DNA of 64,000 nucleotides from Hydrogenophaga sp. PBL-H3 (GCF_010104355.1 NZ_CP044972.1:2666001-2730000), one strand, 5' to 3'; shown: positions 9,647 to 17,784, numbered from the stretch's first letter. A program made the numbers and translations. The notes: generated by a model from the letters alone, not told the origin.

Positions 9647-10552
9647 GTGAACACTATTTTGAAGTTCGCCTTCGTAAGTGCGCTCGTCGCGCCGGCTTAC
9701 GGGTGGTCTGGCCAACTTACAGCTTCTGGCTCATGCTTAGTCAATACGGGAGTTGATGTAATCTACTGCGACCCTGTTTCATCGAGTAATTACATAGCCC
9801 CCTCCACCATATTACAGTCGGCAAGCGGTGGGATTGGCGAAGCAGACTTTGGTGTTCGCGCCAACTATGGCGATATTGGGATCTATTTGAACTCAGCGAC
9901 GCAGGCAAGTACTGGTGAAATCAGCACTTATGCGACTGCTCAAGCCTCCGCAGGCTTTTGGGATCAAGTATTAGTATCGAGCAGTACGCTTGCACTGGGA
10001 ACCCCAGTAGACGTTATGGCTACGTTGACATTGGATGGCAGCGCATTTGCCGACTCAACCAGCATTAGCGGTCAAGTAACTGCCAGCTCTTATGCATGGC
10101 TTCAGGCCAACTACAGCATTTATGGCCCAGGGTCGACAGGACCCCTTGTGCAATTCACTGCATGCAGCGCATCATCGCCACAGTTTACAGGTGGATGCTC
10201 CCTAGTTTATTCATCGAATAGCATAACTTATTCATTTTCGTTTCAGACTTTGATAGGGTCATTGCTCTTGGTGCAGAGTGATATTTCTGGTGCGACTTAC
10301 GCCGCAATTGGTGCAAATGCAGATGCAGATGCATTTCCCATGAATTTTGGTCAAGTTAGCTCATTAAACAGTAGCCATACATACCTTTCAGCTGCAGGCG
10401 TTGATTTCATTGGCGAAACAGGACACAACTATTTGCTTGCCAACACAGATCCAACTCCAGTATCAGAACCCTCGTCCATAGTCTTGCTTTTCGCTGGATT
10501 GGCGGCAGCTTCAATTTTGGCGAAGCGACGCAAAGCCCTAGAGCCAAAGTGA
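9647..10552 (+). CDS. PEP-CTERM sorting-domain exported protein
   Basis: A 301-residue secreted protein. It has an N-terminal signal sequence (NTILKFAFVSALVAPAYG) and a C-terminal sorting signal: SEPSSIVLLFAGLAAASILAKRRK, split as the SEP motif, a hydrophobic helix and a basic tail, the mark of substrates of the exosortase/PEP-CTERM system. The middle is rich in Ser, Thr, Ala and Tyr, typical of surface or exopolysaccharide-associated proteins. Start is the GTG at 9647, with AAAGGA seven bases upstream; no earlier start has a site. No exosortase gene lies in this window, so processing depends on one elsewhere or does not happen. Confidence 0.85.
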   Translation: MNTILKFAFVSALVAPAYGWSGQLTASGSCLVNTGVDVIYCDPVSSSNYIAPSTILQSASGGIGEADFGVRANYGDIGIYLNSATQASTGEISTYATAQASAGFWDQVLVSSSTLALGTPVDVMATLTLDGSAFADSTSISGQVTASSYAWLQANYSIYGPGSTGPLVQFTACSASSPQFTGGCSLVYSSNSITYSFSFQTLIGSLLLVQSDISGATYAAIGANADADAFPMNFGQVSSLNSSHTYLSAAGVDFIGETGHNYLLANTDPTPVSEPSSIVLLFAGLAAASILAKRRKALEPK

Positions 10553-10589
10553 TACTGGTTGTCTTCCCCAAACAGTCGGAAGCCACCCA

Positions 10590-10626
10590 CACCCAACTCT
10601 TTAGCAAATGACTACAGAGTTGGGTG
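10590..10626 (+). terminator. Terminator after the PEP-CTERM gene
   Basis: An 11-bp perfect stem (CACCCAACTCT with AGAGTTGGGTG, 10590-10600 and 10616-10626) with a 15-base loop, 37 bases after the stop codon and lying between two convergent genes. The downstream T-tract is weak (CGTTGTTT), so it may act in both directions. Confidence 0.7.
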
Positions 10627-10685
10627 CGTTGTTTACAGGCGTTCCATCCTCTCGCCTTCCCTCCAAAGCTGCTTAAAAAGAAGTT

Positions 10686-11561
10686 TCAACCTTCTATCGC
10701 ATCCTTGATCTGAAACACGAAATTCAGATTCCTGACTTTGCCATTGATTTCGATCGGCAGGAAGACTTTGAATTCCTTACCTTTCATTCCCCTCGCTGCG
10801 GGCAACTTCGGAAACAGCGCGCGTTCGTTCCAGCTTCCGCTTACACGGCCTGTGCCTGTTGAGTACGAAATATAGCTTGCTGGATAGATTAGATCATTGA
10901 TCATCGAACCCGGCGGGATCACGGTCGGCGGCATGACGGCATTTTTCTCTGCCATCTTTACACCCTCGTGAATTACCCGATGAGACAGCCCATCGGTGTC
11001 CACGTAAGCAACGTTGTTCCAGTCGATACGCATGACCGTTTCAGTCTTATTCCTGATGACCATGCCGATCTGCGAAGTGGAGGGAGAAAAGCCGATATTC
11101 ACTTCCTTGTCGTCAAAAATTGTATCTTCGGATTCAACTGGCTTAGTTAGTTTGAACACATACTTTAGTGCCAGCCTGGCCTCCGAAAATTTCAGATCAA
11201 AGGCTTGAGTATCCTTTCCAGATAAATAGACTAAAGTCTCGGTGGAACGGCTAGTGCCAGGCGCAAAATTAGACACGCCAAGTCTTGCCTTTCCAGTTTG
11301 TGTGTTGTTACCATTGAAAATGGCGACGTCAAACCACACCTCTTCAAAACGATTGGTAGCGCCACTCGCAACATCTGCCTTTACCTTCACGCCAAGGCTG
11401 TCAGGAAAGATCTGAATATTTGTGAAGGAGAAGTTTCCATAAGGCGATGAAACCACCCTGGCATGTGACTGCTTAGAGCCTGGAGGTGGTTTGGGCGCGG
11501 CGCATCCGGCAAGTCCGGCAAGTCCGGCAATCATGAGGAGACAAAATACAAGACGGCGCAT
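10686..11561 (-). CDS. Hypothetical lipoprotein
   Basis: A 291-residue protein beginning MRRLVFCLLMIAGLAGLAGC; LAGC at residues 17-20 is a lipobox, so the mature protein should be lipid-anchored at Cys20. The mature part appears beta-rich, with repeated aromatic/Gly alternation (YGNFSFTNIQIF, EVWFDVAIFNGNN, EFKVFLPIEINGK), and no enzyme motif. Function unknown. It stands between the PEP-CTERM gene and the integrase as single-gene cargo. A short repeat (CAAGTCCGG twice) in the signal-peptide coding part encodes the doubled Leu-Ala-Gly. Confidence 0.75.
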   Translation of the reverse strand: MRRLVFCLLMIAGLAGLAGCAAPKPPPGSKQSHARVVSSPYGNFSFTNIQIFPDSLGVKVKADVASGATNRFEEVWFDVAIFNGNNTQTGKARLGVSNFAPGTSRSTETLVYLSGKDTQAFDLKFSEARLALKYVFKLTKPVESEDTIFDDKEVNIGFSPSTSQIGMVIRNKTETVMRIDWNNVAYVDTDGLSHRVIHEGVKMAEKNAVMPPTVIPPGSMINDLIYPASYISYSTGTGRVSGSWNERALFPKLPAARGMKGKEFKVFLPIEINGKVRNLNFVFQIKDAIEG

Positions 11562-11850
11562 GATTGAAAAGGTAGATAAAGGGAACTACAGTTTAGCGAG
11601 TTGGCCCCGCTTTGCAATGTTCGAAAACATAATAACAACGCGCCGGCAAGCACGCGCTCCTTTCAGCGCTCGGTACAAGTATTTATGATCGTTGCCCCCA
11701 CGCAGCCAGGTCCAATGACTTAAGTGGGGCCCAAGCAGAAGTTGACCACTGTGCACGCTACTTCGGCAATAGAGCTGGCTTCGTCGTACCTGTCGCGCTT
11801 TCAAGCTCACATCCAACCCAGTACCCGTGCCACCAAGTTGGATGTAATGC

Positions 11851-13035
11851 TTATTCGCCCTCCTCTCTGCACTCCTCCCGCATGGGTCCCACCGCATTTG
11901 CCGCCTCCTCCATGGCGGACATAAGCACTGTGTCCGAGAGATGCGCATACCGTTGTGTCGTCTTGACTTGCGAATGGCCGAGGAGCTTGCCCACCTCGTA
12001 GATGGACCGCCCCGAGTTCACCAGATTGCTCGCGAAGCTGTGCCGGAGGTCGTGCATCCTCACACCATCTAATCCCGCCGCCCGCCTCACCTTGTCCCAC
12101 GGATAGTGCAGGTTGCCGAAGGGCTTGCGTGTGATCGGGTTGGGGACCACATAAGTGCACCCCTCCCAGCGTGGCAATGACCTCAACACCTCAATGGCCG
12201 CCGACGAGAGGGGCACATTGCGGGCCCTCCCCGACTTCGATATGGGGATGAACCAAGTCCGCCGATCCAAATCGACGTCCTCCCATCGCGCCTCCAGCAG
12301 CTCGCGCTTGCGACACCCCAACATCAGCAGCAGAGTCACGATGTATTTCATTTGCTTGTTGTCGCCCTCCTCCAGCACCCTGCGCAGCCGCTGCACCTCC
12401 TCCGGCGTCAGATACCGCTCCTTCATGTTGTTGACCTGGAACAGCTTGAGCGACTGGGCGGGATTCGACGCTGCGCCCTGCACCTTCATCCTGCGGGCCA
12501 GGTTGTAGAAGATCTTGAAAAGGATCGGCATCTTGTTCGCCGTGGACAGGGCATACCCCTTCACCTTCAGCTCATCGTGGGCCTCACTGATCATCTTGGG
12601 TGTGATCTCGTCGAGGCGCCGATGGCCGAAGCGCGGGAGGACGTGCAGCTTGAGGAAGCTCACCGTGGACTGGAAGTTCCGACGATGCACACGTATGTGG
12701 GGCATGTAGGTGTCACGGATGAACTCCGCGAGGGTCGGCACCGTTCTCTGAGCACGGCGCTCATCCATGGGGCTATCTCCCATCACCACCCGGGAGCGGA
12801 CCCGCTGAGCCGCATCGCGTGCACGCGTGAAGCTGATGGACGCGGCGTCACCGATCTTGTACTGACGTTGCTTGCCGTACTGGTCGCGGTAGCGGAGGTG
12901 ATAGGTCTTGCCTCCCGACGGACGCACCTCCAGGATGAAACCCGGGACGGCGGTGTCGTAGAGGTCGAGCTTGCTGCGCCCCTCCGGGCACACAGCTGAG
13001 TTCACGAGTTGAGTGGACAGGGTTGCAGTGGGCAC
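11851..13035 (-). CDS. Tyrosine recombinase / integrase
   Basis: 394 residues. N-terminal arm-binding DUF4102-like domain (residues 1-95), core-binding SAM-like domain (100-200), and a catalytic domain with the full set of active-site residues: Arg242 (GCRKRE), Lys267 (ISKSGRA), His328 and Arg331 (HDLRH), His354 (LLGHS) and the nucleophile Tyr363 (RYAHLS). It should catalyse integration and excision of the island at the aceA site. AGGAGG lies seven bases before the ATG. The gene lies about 6 kb from one att site and 8 kb from the other, unusual for integrases, which normally abut the att site. Confidence 0.95.
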   Translation of the reverse strand: MPTATLSTQLVNSAVCPEGRSKLDLYDTAVPGFILEVRPSGGKTYHLRYRDQYGKQRQYKIGDAASISFTRARDAAQRVRSRVVMGDSPMDERRAQRTVPTLAEFIRDTYMPHIRVHRRNFQSTVSFLKLHVLPRFGHRRLDEITPKMISEAHDELKVKGYALSTANKMPILFKIFYNLARRMKVQGAASNPAQSLKLFQVNNMKERYLTPEEVQRLRRVLEEGDNKQMKYIVTLLLMLGCRKRELLEARWEDVDLDRRTWFIPISKSGRARNVPLSSAAIEVLRSLPRWEGCTYVVPNPITRKPFGNLHYPWDKVRRAAGLDGVRMHDLRHSFASNLVNSGRSIYEVGKLLGHSQVKTTQRYAHLSDTVLMSAMEEAANAVGPMREECREEGE

Positions 13036-13062
13036 ATGGACCTCCTATGAATTGTGCGGACG

Positions 13063-13109
13063 AAAAAAAAGGCCACACCGGCACACTCATTGAGTGAACA
13101 GGCATGGCC
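13063..13109 (-). terminator. Terminator upstream of the integrase gene
   Basis: A long imperfect hairpin (outer GGCCA/TGGCC, inner CACTCA/TGAGTG; 13071-13109) followed on the minus strand by eight U (13063-13070), then CGTCCGCAC and 18 bases later the integrase ribosome site. It insulates int from upstream transcription. It carries one of three copies of a T-tract plus CGTC(C/G)G motif in the island. Confidence 0.65.
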
Positions 13110-13491
13110 ATGGATGGGGACCGGCTACGCGGTCAGGTCAGAAATGCAGCTTTTGTGTTTTTTCCTTATCTCCAAATTGTTGGTGTGATCACTGCGACCA
13201 ACTAGGTTTGTCCAGCGGTGTGTAGATATATGTCCGAATGTGTTGATGGGTCCTGCTGTCGCGCTCCACACCAAAACCCGGCCGGTGGCGGGGGCACGGG
13301 GGCACCGGAGGCAGATTTTCCGACTTGGCCAGCGCGGCTCCAATCCTGAAATCACGGGGGCAGTTTTTGCCTGTGTTTCTGCTACCCGTGCTCCCGCCAT
13401 GGGATGGCCTCCGGCACCCACACCAAGGAATTTTGTGTTTTCTGCCCCCCATCCCCCCGCCTCCGTGGCTTGCCTGACTTCACACAACAAA
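13110..13491. other. Non-coding stretch between integrase and vapE-like gene
   Basis: About 380 bases without a convincing gene. The longest frame (13125-13553, minus) runs through a terminator and is low-complexity. The stretch contains short G/C-runs and alternating purine tracts around 13290-13320. It could hold regulatory sites for int or a replication origin for the VapE-type protein, but nothing specific was recognised. Confidence 0.35.
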
Positions 13492-13500
13492 GTACCGACG

Positions 13501-13528
13501 AAAAAAAAAGGAGCCCCGTAGGGCCCCT
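13501..13528 (-). terminator. Terminator downstream of vapE-like gene
   Basis: An 8-bp stem with one G-U pair and a four-base loop (13509-13528) followed on the minus strand by nine U (13501-13509), 40 bases after the stop codon of the VapE-type gene. Directly beyond the U-tract lies CGTCGGTAC, close to the motif found at two other island terminators. Confidence 0.8.
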
Positions 13529-13567
13529 TCTTCATCACATCTCCAAAAAACAATACGTTGACTACTC

Positions 13568-14896
13568 TCAGAAAGTTATGTCGCCGAACCTGTCATCGTC
13601 CTCCGCCGTACTCCGATAGGCAGGCTGTGCACGAAACGGCACACGCCACCGATCACGATCTCGAATCTTCCGGCTGCCGCCAAAATATTCTCTCAAAGTC
13701 CTCGCACACTCCTTTGCCTGACCGTTCGTTGGATACTGGATCCCCAGCTTCTTGAGCACCTCACTTGACGTGTAAGCCTCACATCCACCTACGTCGACTC
13801 GCTCAACATCGACGTGCTCCAAAAACAAGTCACGCATCACGCTGACTGCACGGTGCTTCCGGTTTTGCTCTTCCAAGAGACCTTCTTCCTCCTTGTCGAG
13901 CCACCACTCTGCACCCTTGTCCAACATCACAAGCAACTGCGCAAACAACTGCTGCATATCGATGTCATGCTGGTAGTCGATACTCACCGCCGGAATGGTC
14001 CAGAACCGGGAATTTCCTGTCGAATCCTCCAAGAAGTTGTATTCGTTCACCGACGCACAGAACACCGTGCGCCTCTGGTATTCCGACTCAAGCCGGGCGT
14101 ATGGCTTGCGAATTTTGTCCTGATCGCTTGTCAAGAAACCCTTCAACCGGGCGAAATCTTTCTTGATGGTGCTGTCCAGTTCGCCCAATTCAACGATCAA
14201 GTGCTTGATGGCCCCGAGTTTTGAATCCTTGTTGTGCACATCCAAGTGATGATCGATCTTGATGAGTCGCTCACGCAAACCATCATCGTCAATCAACCTC
14301 CTGAACCAGCTCGTTTTCCCGATGCCCTGAGCGCCCTGAAATGTAAGCACTCCGCGGGCACTGAATGAGCGTCGAGTAGCAGCTGCCGCAATGCTCAGCA
14401 ACCACTTCTTGATGAGAGTCCTTTTGAGAAAGGCTGGATAACCCGGCGCCGCCGTCACGGTATCCGTGATCGCATCCATCCGATCAACCTCATCCCAAGG
14501 CTTCGACTTCATCCATTCCTCGGCGCAGTTGGCCTCATGAGCCTTGGCCAGCGCCTCGATGTACCCTGAGATATTCGACGATGGCAGTTTATTCAGATTC
14601 GCAAGGCTGATCACCGTAGCCAACAGAGCTTCCTGCATCCCATCCGTATTCGCCAAGCCTGCCATCGATAAAGTAGTGGACTTGGTAATCACGTCGTTGG
14701 ACACAGTTATGCCGTATCCCATGAGCATGTGGGCGATATTTTCGATCGTGCCTGGTAGTGAATGATGTGGTACTTCAGGTTGGTGTGGAAAGCTGGCTTT
14801 GTCCAGCGGCTGAAATACTTTTGAAAGACTGGGTAGGAAAGACTTTCGTCCCCCCGGTTTAGTCTTCTCGAACGTTGCTTGATCTTCCTCTTTCAT
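13568..14896 (-). CDS. VapE/VirE-family P-loop replication protein (primase-helicase-like)
   Basis: 442 residues. The C-terminal half has a Walker A motif GAQGIGKTSW (188-197), a Walker B-like acidic stretch LIVELGELDSTIKK (about 230) and the family's FCASVNEYNFLEDSTGNSRFW block, matching the VirE/VapE (PF05272-type) ATPases of phage satellites and islands, where they drive element replication. Residues 1-130 are a weakly conserved N-terminus lacking a recognisable primase motif. The start at 14896 is chosen for AAGGA eight bases upstream; the frame is open to 15079. Single transcription unit, ended by the hairpin at 13501-13528. Confidence 0.85.
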   Translation of the reverse strand: MKEEDQATFEKTKPGGRKSFLPSLSKVFQPLDKASFPHQPEVPHHSLPGTIENIAHMLMGYGITVSNDVITKSTTLSMAGLANTDGMQEALLATVISLANLNKLPSSNISGYIEALAKAHEANCAEEWMKSKPWDEVDRMDAITDTVTAAPGYPAFLKRTLIKKWLLSIAAAATRRSFSARGVLTFQGAQGIGKTSWFRRLIDDDGLRERLIKIDHHLDVHNKDSKLGAIKHLIVELGELDSTIKKDFARLKGFLTSDQDKIRKPYARLESEYQRRTVFCASVNEYNFLEDSTGNSRFWTIPAVSIDYQHDIDMQQLFAQLLVMLDKGAEWWLDKEEEGLLEEQNRKHRAVSVMRDLFLEHVDVERVDVGGCEAYTSSEVLKKLGIQYPTNGQAKECARTLREYFGGSRKIRDRDRWRVPFRAQPAYRSTAEDDDRFGDITF

Positions 14897-15647
14897 TGTT
14901 TTGTTCCTTTCTTGCTTTATGTATGGAACGTTTTCTGATTTTGGTGATTGTTCGCCGACCCTCCTATGGGGTTGCACTGGGTTTCCTTTCATAGTTGTGT
15001 GGGAGCGCGTTCTCTGCCCACGACTGGTTCGATGTAACTTCTTCCCCGTCAAAGCTGCGTCACAGGTGCGTCCGAACACGGCTCGAAGCGCAGACTTTCA
15101 TCCCGTTCGCGCTGCATGAATGACGCAAGACCCTTCGTAGCTACATAAATTTTTAAAGAGCATTGGCACCACCACAATCGACAGTCCCTTGCGCCGTTCT
15201 GAACTCAACATCACTTCATCACGGCACAGGACGAAGTCTAGCAAAGCACCGGAGAACAGGCGCGCCTTACCTGCAAATTAGTTCTATACCTATGCTTTAT
15301 TTCTTCCTTATAGATACTATTTTTTTCTCATATTTATACATCGTTATAGCTACTCATGATCGACGCTCAGTATAAGTGTCCCCTGGCGGAATTTCAGTAC
15401 CAAAGTTCGGTCTGAAAAATGTCTCTGGACCACGTTGCTTCTACGCAACCTACAGAGGTAAACGAGCAGTTTCTGGGCGAATCTTGTTCGACGGAAGCTC
15501 TCCTGAGGTTCCACAAATGTCAAAAGGCTGCCTCCCGTGCCCCCCTCCTGTGCCCGGGTCGCGCGGCCACGAAGCCCCGGGGTTAGCCCAGGGTTGCCCA
15601 GGTTGGTCCCAGGCGGCCCCGCCAGCGCCCCGGCGAGGCCACCCCAT
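14897..15647. other. Long untranslated region upstream of vapE-like gene
   Basis: Roughly 750 bases between two minus-strand genes. The part 15260-15375 is strongly AT-rich (several TATT/TTTT runs), unlike everything around it, and could be a promoter or an origin region for the adjacent replication protein. 15530-15640 is the reverse, a GC-rich C-tract zone with short direct repeats (GCCCAGG). A 65-codon minus frame at 15450-15647 is low-complexity and has no ribosome site. No gene supported. Confidence 0.4.
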
Positions 15648-15797
15648 TTACTCTGTCCCCGCGCACCCCATGCGGTCAGAGTCCAGGTGGGCCAGGCGAG
15701 CAGCCTCGTTGGTCAGGGTCGGCTGCAGCAGCTCGTGCGGCACATCCCAGTCGGAGATGCAGTGGGCGGCGGCGGTGATGGCGTCGATGTATGACAT
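15648..15797 (-). CDS. Small hypothetical protein (49 aa), island operon
   Basis: Begins MSYIDAITAAAHCISDWDVP and ends in GCAGTE. AAGGAA lies seven bases before the ATG at 15797. Amphipathic, acidic, no known domain. It is the last of four tightly spaced minus-strand genes (12 bases after the preceding stop). Too short for automatic detection, but the ribosome site, spacing and codon use support it. Confidence 0.6.
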   Translation of the reverse strand: MSYIDAITAAAHCISDWDVPHELLQPTLTNEAARLAHLDSDRMGCAGTE

Positions 15798-15809
15798 GGT
15801 GAATTTCCT

Positions 15810-15980
15810 TTACTTGAAGAGGTACAGAACGAAGGTGATGGCCAGCACGACCAAGCAGGCAGCGAGGATGGGTTTGAGGTAGCAGAGGAGAACGAGACAG
15901 ACGACACCGAACGCCCTCGTGCCCGTGAAGAGCATGGAGAGCAGCGCGGCGGCCAGAAGAGCACTGACGAGACTCGTCAT
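15810..15980 (-). CDS. Small membrane protein (56 aa), island operon
   Basis: Begins MTSLVSALLAAALLSMLF and ends VLYLFK. It consists of two hydrophobic segments (residues 3-20 and about 27-54) joined by a short polar turn (TGTRAFG), so it is probably a two-helix inner-membrane peptide or holin-like protein. Its ATG lies three bases after the stop of the 144-residue gene upstream, which points to translational coupling. Function unknown. Confidence 0.6.
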   Translation of the reverse strand: MTSLVSALLAAALLSMLFTGTRAFGVVCLVLLCYLKPILAACLVVLAITFVLYLFK

Positions 15981-15983
15981 CCA

Positions 15984-16418
15984 TCAGCCTCCCTTCTTCT
16001 TGCGGCGGGGAGGAGCCTCACTGAACACGGAGTCCAGCGGCACATCAGGAATGCGGACGTGGAGCCGCGCGTTCTCGGCGTCGAGTCCGATCACACCCAG
16101 ATCACGCAGTGCGGCCATGAGGAAGCCCGCGGTGTTGACCGATCGACCCTCGTACAGCGGCTTGAAGGCGGATGACGTGATCGGTACATCACTCTCCAGC
16201 ACACCACGGATGCCCTCCGCCGGTATCCAGTCGCGGGCGAACATCCCCTTGCCGGTGTTGTCGTAGATGCGCACATAGAACTCGCCGCCCTCCCCAAGTT
16301 GCCCGAGGTGGTAGGTCAGCGTGGAGCGCCCGGAGACGGATGGACACTGACCCTCGCGGATGACGCGCACAAGATCGTCCAGGCTGGGTTCGTCGATGAT
16401 GATTTCTTCGTTTGACAT
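15984..16418 (-). CDS. Hypothetical protein (144 aa), island operon
   Basis: Starts MSNEEIIIDEPSLDDLVRV with AGGAG before the ATG. Composition is acidic at the N-terminus and basic at the very C-terminus (PPRRKKKGG). The middle (LTYHLGQLGEGGEFYVRIYDNTGKGMFARDW as a beta-rich stretch) resembles a compact nucleic-acid or phage-type binding protein, but no family is recognised. First coding unit of the 16418-15648 set, 23 bases after the gene upstream. Confidence 0.7.
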   Translation of the reverse strand: MSNEEIIIDEPSLDDLVRVIREGQCPSVSGRSTLTYHLGQLGEGGEFYVRIYDNTGKGMFARDWIPAEGIRGVLESDVPITSSAFKPLYEGRSVNTAGFLMAALRDLGVIGLDAENARLHVRIPDVPLDSVFSEAPPRRKKKGG

Positions 16419-16441
16419 GGATATCTCCTAGCAAAAATGGC

Positions 16442-16627
16442 TCAGACGAGCCGGGATAGAGCGGCGGTGGGGTACTGACGGATCACCAGCAGGAGCGCAA
16501 GCGCCTCGGCCAGATCACGCGGTATTCCCGCCTCGAACTGCATGACGGCCGCCCTCTCCTCCCAGGCCTCGCGCAGGTTCTCGTCGAGGAGGGAGGCGAA
16601 GTCGGTGACGATGGGATGGCTGCTCAA
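16442..16627 (-). CDS. Small hypothetical protein (61 aa, TTG start)
   Basis: A short acidic helical protein (HPIVTDFASLLDENLREAWEERAAV...). The ATG at 16633 lies only one base after AGGAG, too close; the in-frame TTG at 16627 has ideal six-base spacing and is preferred, giving MSSHPIVTDF. A terminator with U8 lies directly upstream (16654-16677), so it begins a transcription unit or is read through. Function unknown. Confidence 0.55.
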   Translation of the reverse strand: MSSHPIVTDFASLLDENLREAWEERAAVMQFEAGIPRDLAEALALLLVIRQYPTAALSRLV

Positions 16628-16653
16628 CGGCATCTCCTGAATGGGTACGGACG

Positions 16654-16677
16654 AAAAAAAACCACCTCGTGGGTGGT
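16654..16677 (-). terminator. Terminator between two small island genes
   Basis: Six-base perfect stem (ACCACC with GGTGGT) and five-base loop followed on the minus strand by eight U, then CGTCCGTAC and 8 bases later the AGGAG of the next gene. It follows the 110-residue gene by 23 bases. Confidence 0.75.
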
Positions 16678-16700
16678 CGGCGGGGGGACGGGGGCGGATC

Positions 16701-17033
16701 TCATGACATTGACGCCCGACAGTGGGCGATGAGTGCGGGATCGACGTCGGGGCGAACGGGGACGTACACCACCACACCAAATCCGTCATCGCTCAGCACG
16801 TAGGTCAGCTCGAACCAACCCTCGTGCATCTCAATGACGTCCAGCGGTCGGTCCAGCAGACGAAAGCCTAGTTCTGTTTCGATGGTGGTCAGCGCATCAC
16901 CGGGATCGATCACGACGACTCGAACCATCTCTTCCAGTTCGCAGCCTTGGTCGTCCAGGTCCTCGATGAGTCGGGCAATCAGTGGGATCAATGTCGGGTC
17001 GGTGATCGAGGTGGAATCACGCATCACCTGCAT
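16701..17033 (-). CDS. Hypothetical protein (110 aa), island
   Basis: Starts MQVMRDSTSITDPTLI; AAGGAG lies seven bases before the ATG at 17033, which fixes the start despite a longer open frame. Acidic, mixed alpha/beta, with a central VRVVVIDPGDALTTIE segment and hydrophobic strand GVVVYVPV near the end. No family recognised. Upstream, at 17063-17095, a long stem-loop without a strong U-tract separates it from the 57-residue membrane gene. Confidence 0.65.
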   Translation of the reverse strand: MQVMRDSTSITDPTLIPLIARLIEDLDDQGCELEEMVRVVVIDPGDALTTIETELGFRLLDRPLDVIEMHEGWFELTYVLSDDGFGVVVYVPVRPDVDPALIAHCRASMS

Positions 17034-17121
17034 GTGCAGTCTCCTTGTGGTGTGGAAATGAGGAGGGCCCCAGCTGCATACACAACTGGAGCCCATCGGG
17101 TGAGGTGGTGCGGATCGATAA

Positions 17122-17295
17122 CTACAAAACCTGACTCCTCCTACGAAGAGCCCAGGCCAGCGCTATCGCCAGCAGGACGAGCAGCACGAGGGCCACCGTC
17201 ACCGCCGACTTGAGCACCGAGGCCATGGTGATTGCCGCGCCCAACTTCACGAGGGCGAGCGCGAGGGGGACGGACAGGAGGGGTATCCAGATCAT
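17122..17295 (-). CDS. Small membrane protein (57 aa), island
   Basis: Starts MIWIPLLSVPLALALV with GGAG five to six bases upstream. Nearly all hydrophobic: residues 3-22 and 27-49 form two candidate membrane helices, followed by a basic tail (RRRSQVL) that should stay in the cytoplasm. Size and shape suit a holin-like or toxin-like peptide but nothing more can be said. A terminator directly precedes it. Confidence 0.6.
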   Translation of the reverse strand: MIWIPLLSVPLALALVKLGAAITMASVLKSAVTVALVLLVLLAIALAWALRRRSQVL

Positions 17296-17318
17296 TTGAA
17301 TCTCCAAAAATGGGCAAC

Positions 17319-17348
17319 AAAAAACCCCAGGAACCGAAGTCGCTGGGG
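17319..17348 (-). terminator. Terminator between lipoprotein and small membrane gene
   Basis: CCCCAG/CTGGGG stem (17325-17330 with 17343-17348) with a 12-base loop, followed on the minus strand by six U. It lies 26 bases after the stop of the lipoprotein gene and 23 bases before the ATG of the next gene, the same arrangement as at 16654-16677. Confidence 0.7.
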
Positions 17349-17374
17349 CGCGGGTGGGTGGAGAGGGAGGGACG

Positions 17375-17683
17375 TCAATTGGCCCATCGAGCCTGGTCGA
17401 AGAGTGAGGGAATGTGAACGGTGCCCTCCTCGGGATCCACGACGCAGATGCCCTCGGCATAGCCGCTCTCCCCCCTTCGCTCGACCTTCAGGGCAATGAC
17501 GATCTTGTCGTCCTTCATCCAGTGCTTTCTGTATTCGACGTCATCGGAAGACTTCGCCCTCTTCTCCTTGTAGAAGTCGACGCAGGCCTCTGAATACGTC
17601 TTGACCTCCTCGCTCGATGGACCCGAACATGCGGCCAGGAGGCCAACGCTGAGGACACCGATCATTTGATGAACACGAGTCAA
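17375..17683 (-). CDS. Small lipoprotein (102 aa, TTG start), island
   Basis: TTG at 17683 with AAGGA seven bases upstream gives MTRVHQMIGVLSVGLLAAC: an Arg-containing n-region, a hydrophobic core and the lipobox LAAC with Cys19 as the modified residue. The mature 84 residues are charged (EVKTYSEACVDFYKEKRAKSS) with no known domain. It is the first gene leftward from the regulatory region shared with the XRE gene, so it is probably the first target of that regulator. It may be an entry-exclusion or surface-altering protein, which is speculation. Confidence 0.65.
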   Translation of the reverse strand: MTRVHQMIGVLSVGLLAACSGPSSEEVKTYSEACVDFYKEKRAKSSDDVEYRKHWMKDDKIVIALKVERRGESGYAEGICVVDPEEGTVHIPSLFDQARWAN

Positions 17684-17784
17684 GATTTTTTCCTTACTGT
17701 TTAAGTTGAACTGACCCACAAGTGGTGCAAGTCTCCTTGCGGCCACACCTAGAACCCCTCAGTACCGTCGGCACGAGAGTAAAT

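Noticed and set aside
13125..13553. 142-codon minus-strand ORF between int and the vapE-like gene
   Set aside because: It runs through the U9 terminator, has odd composition and no ribosome site.
15450..15647. 65-codon Gly/Pro/Trp-rich ORF after the 49-residue gene
   Set aside because: Low complexity, no ribosome site, G-rich tract composition.
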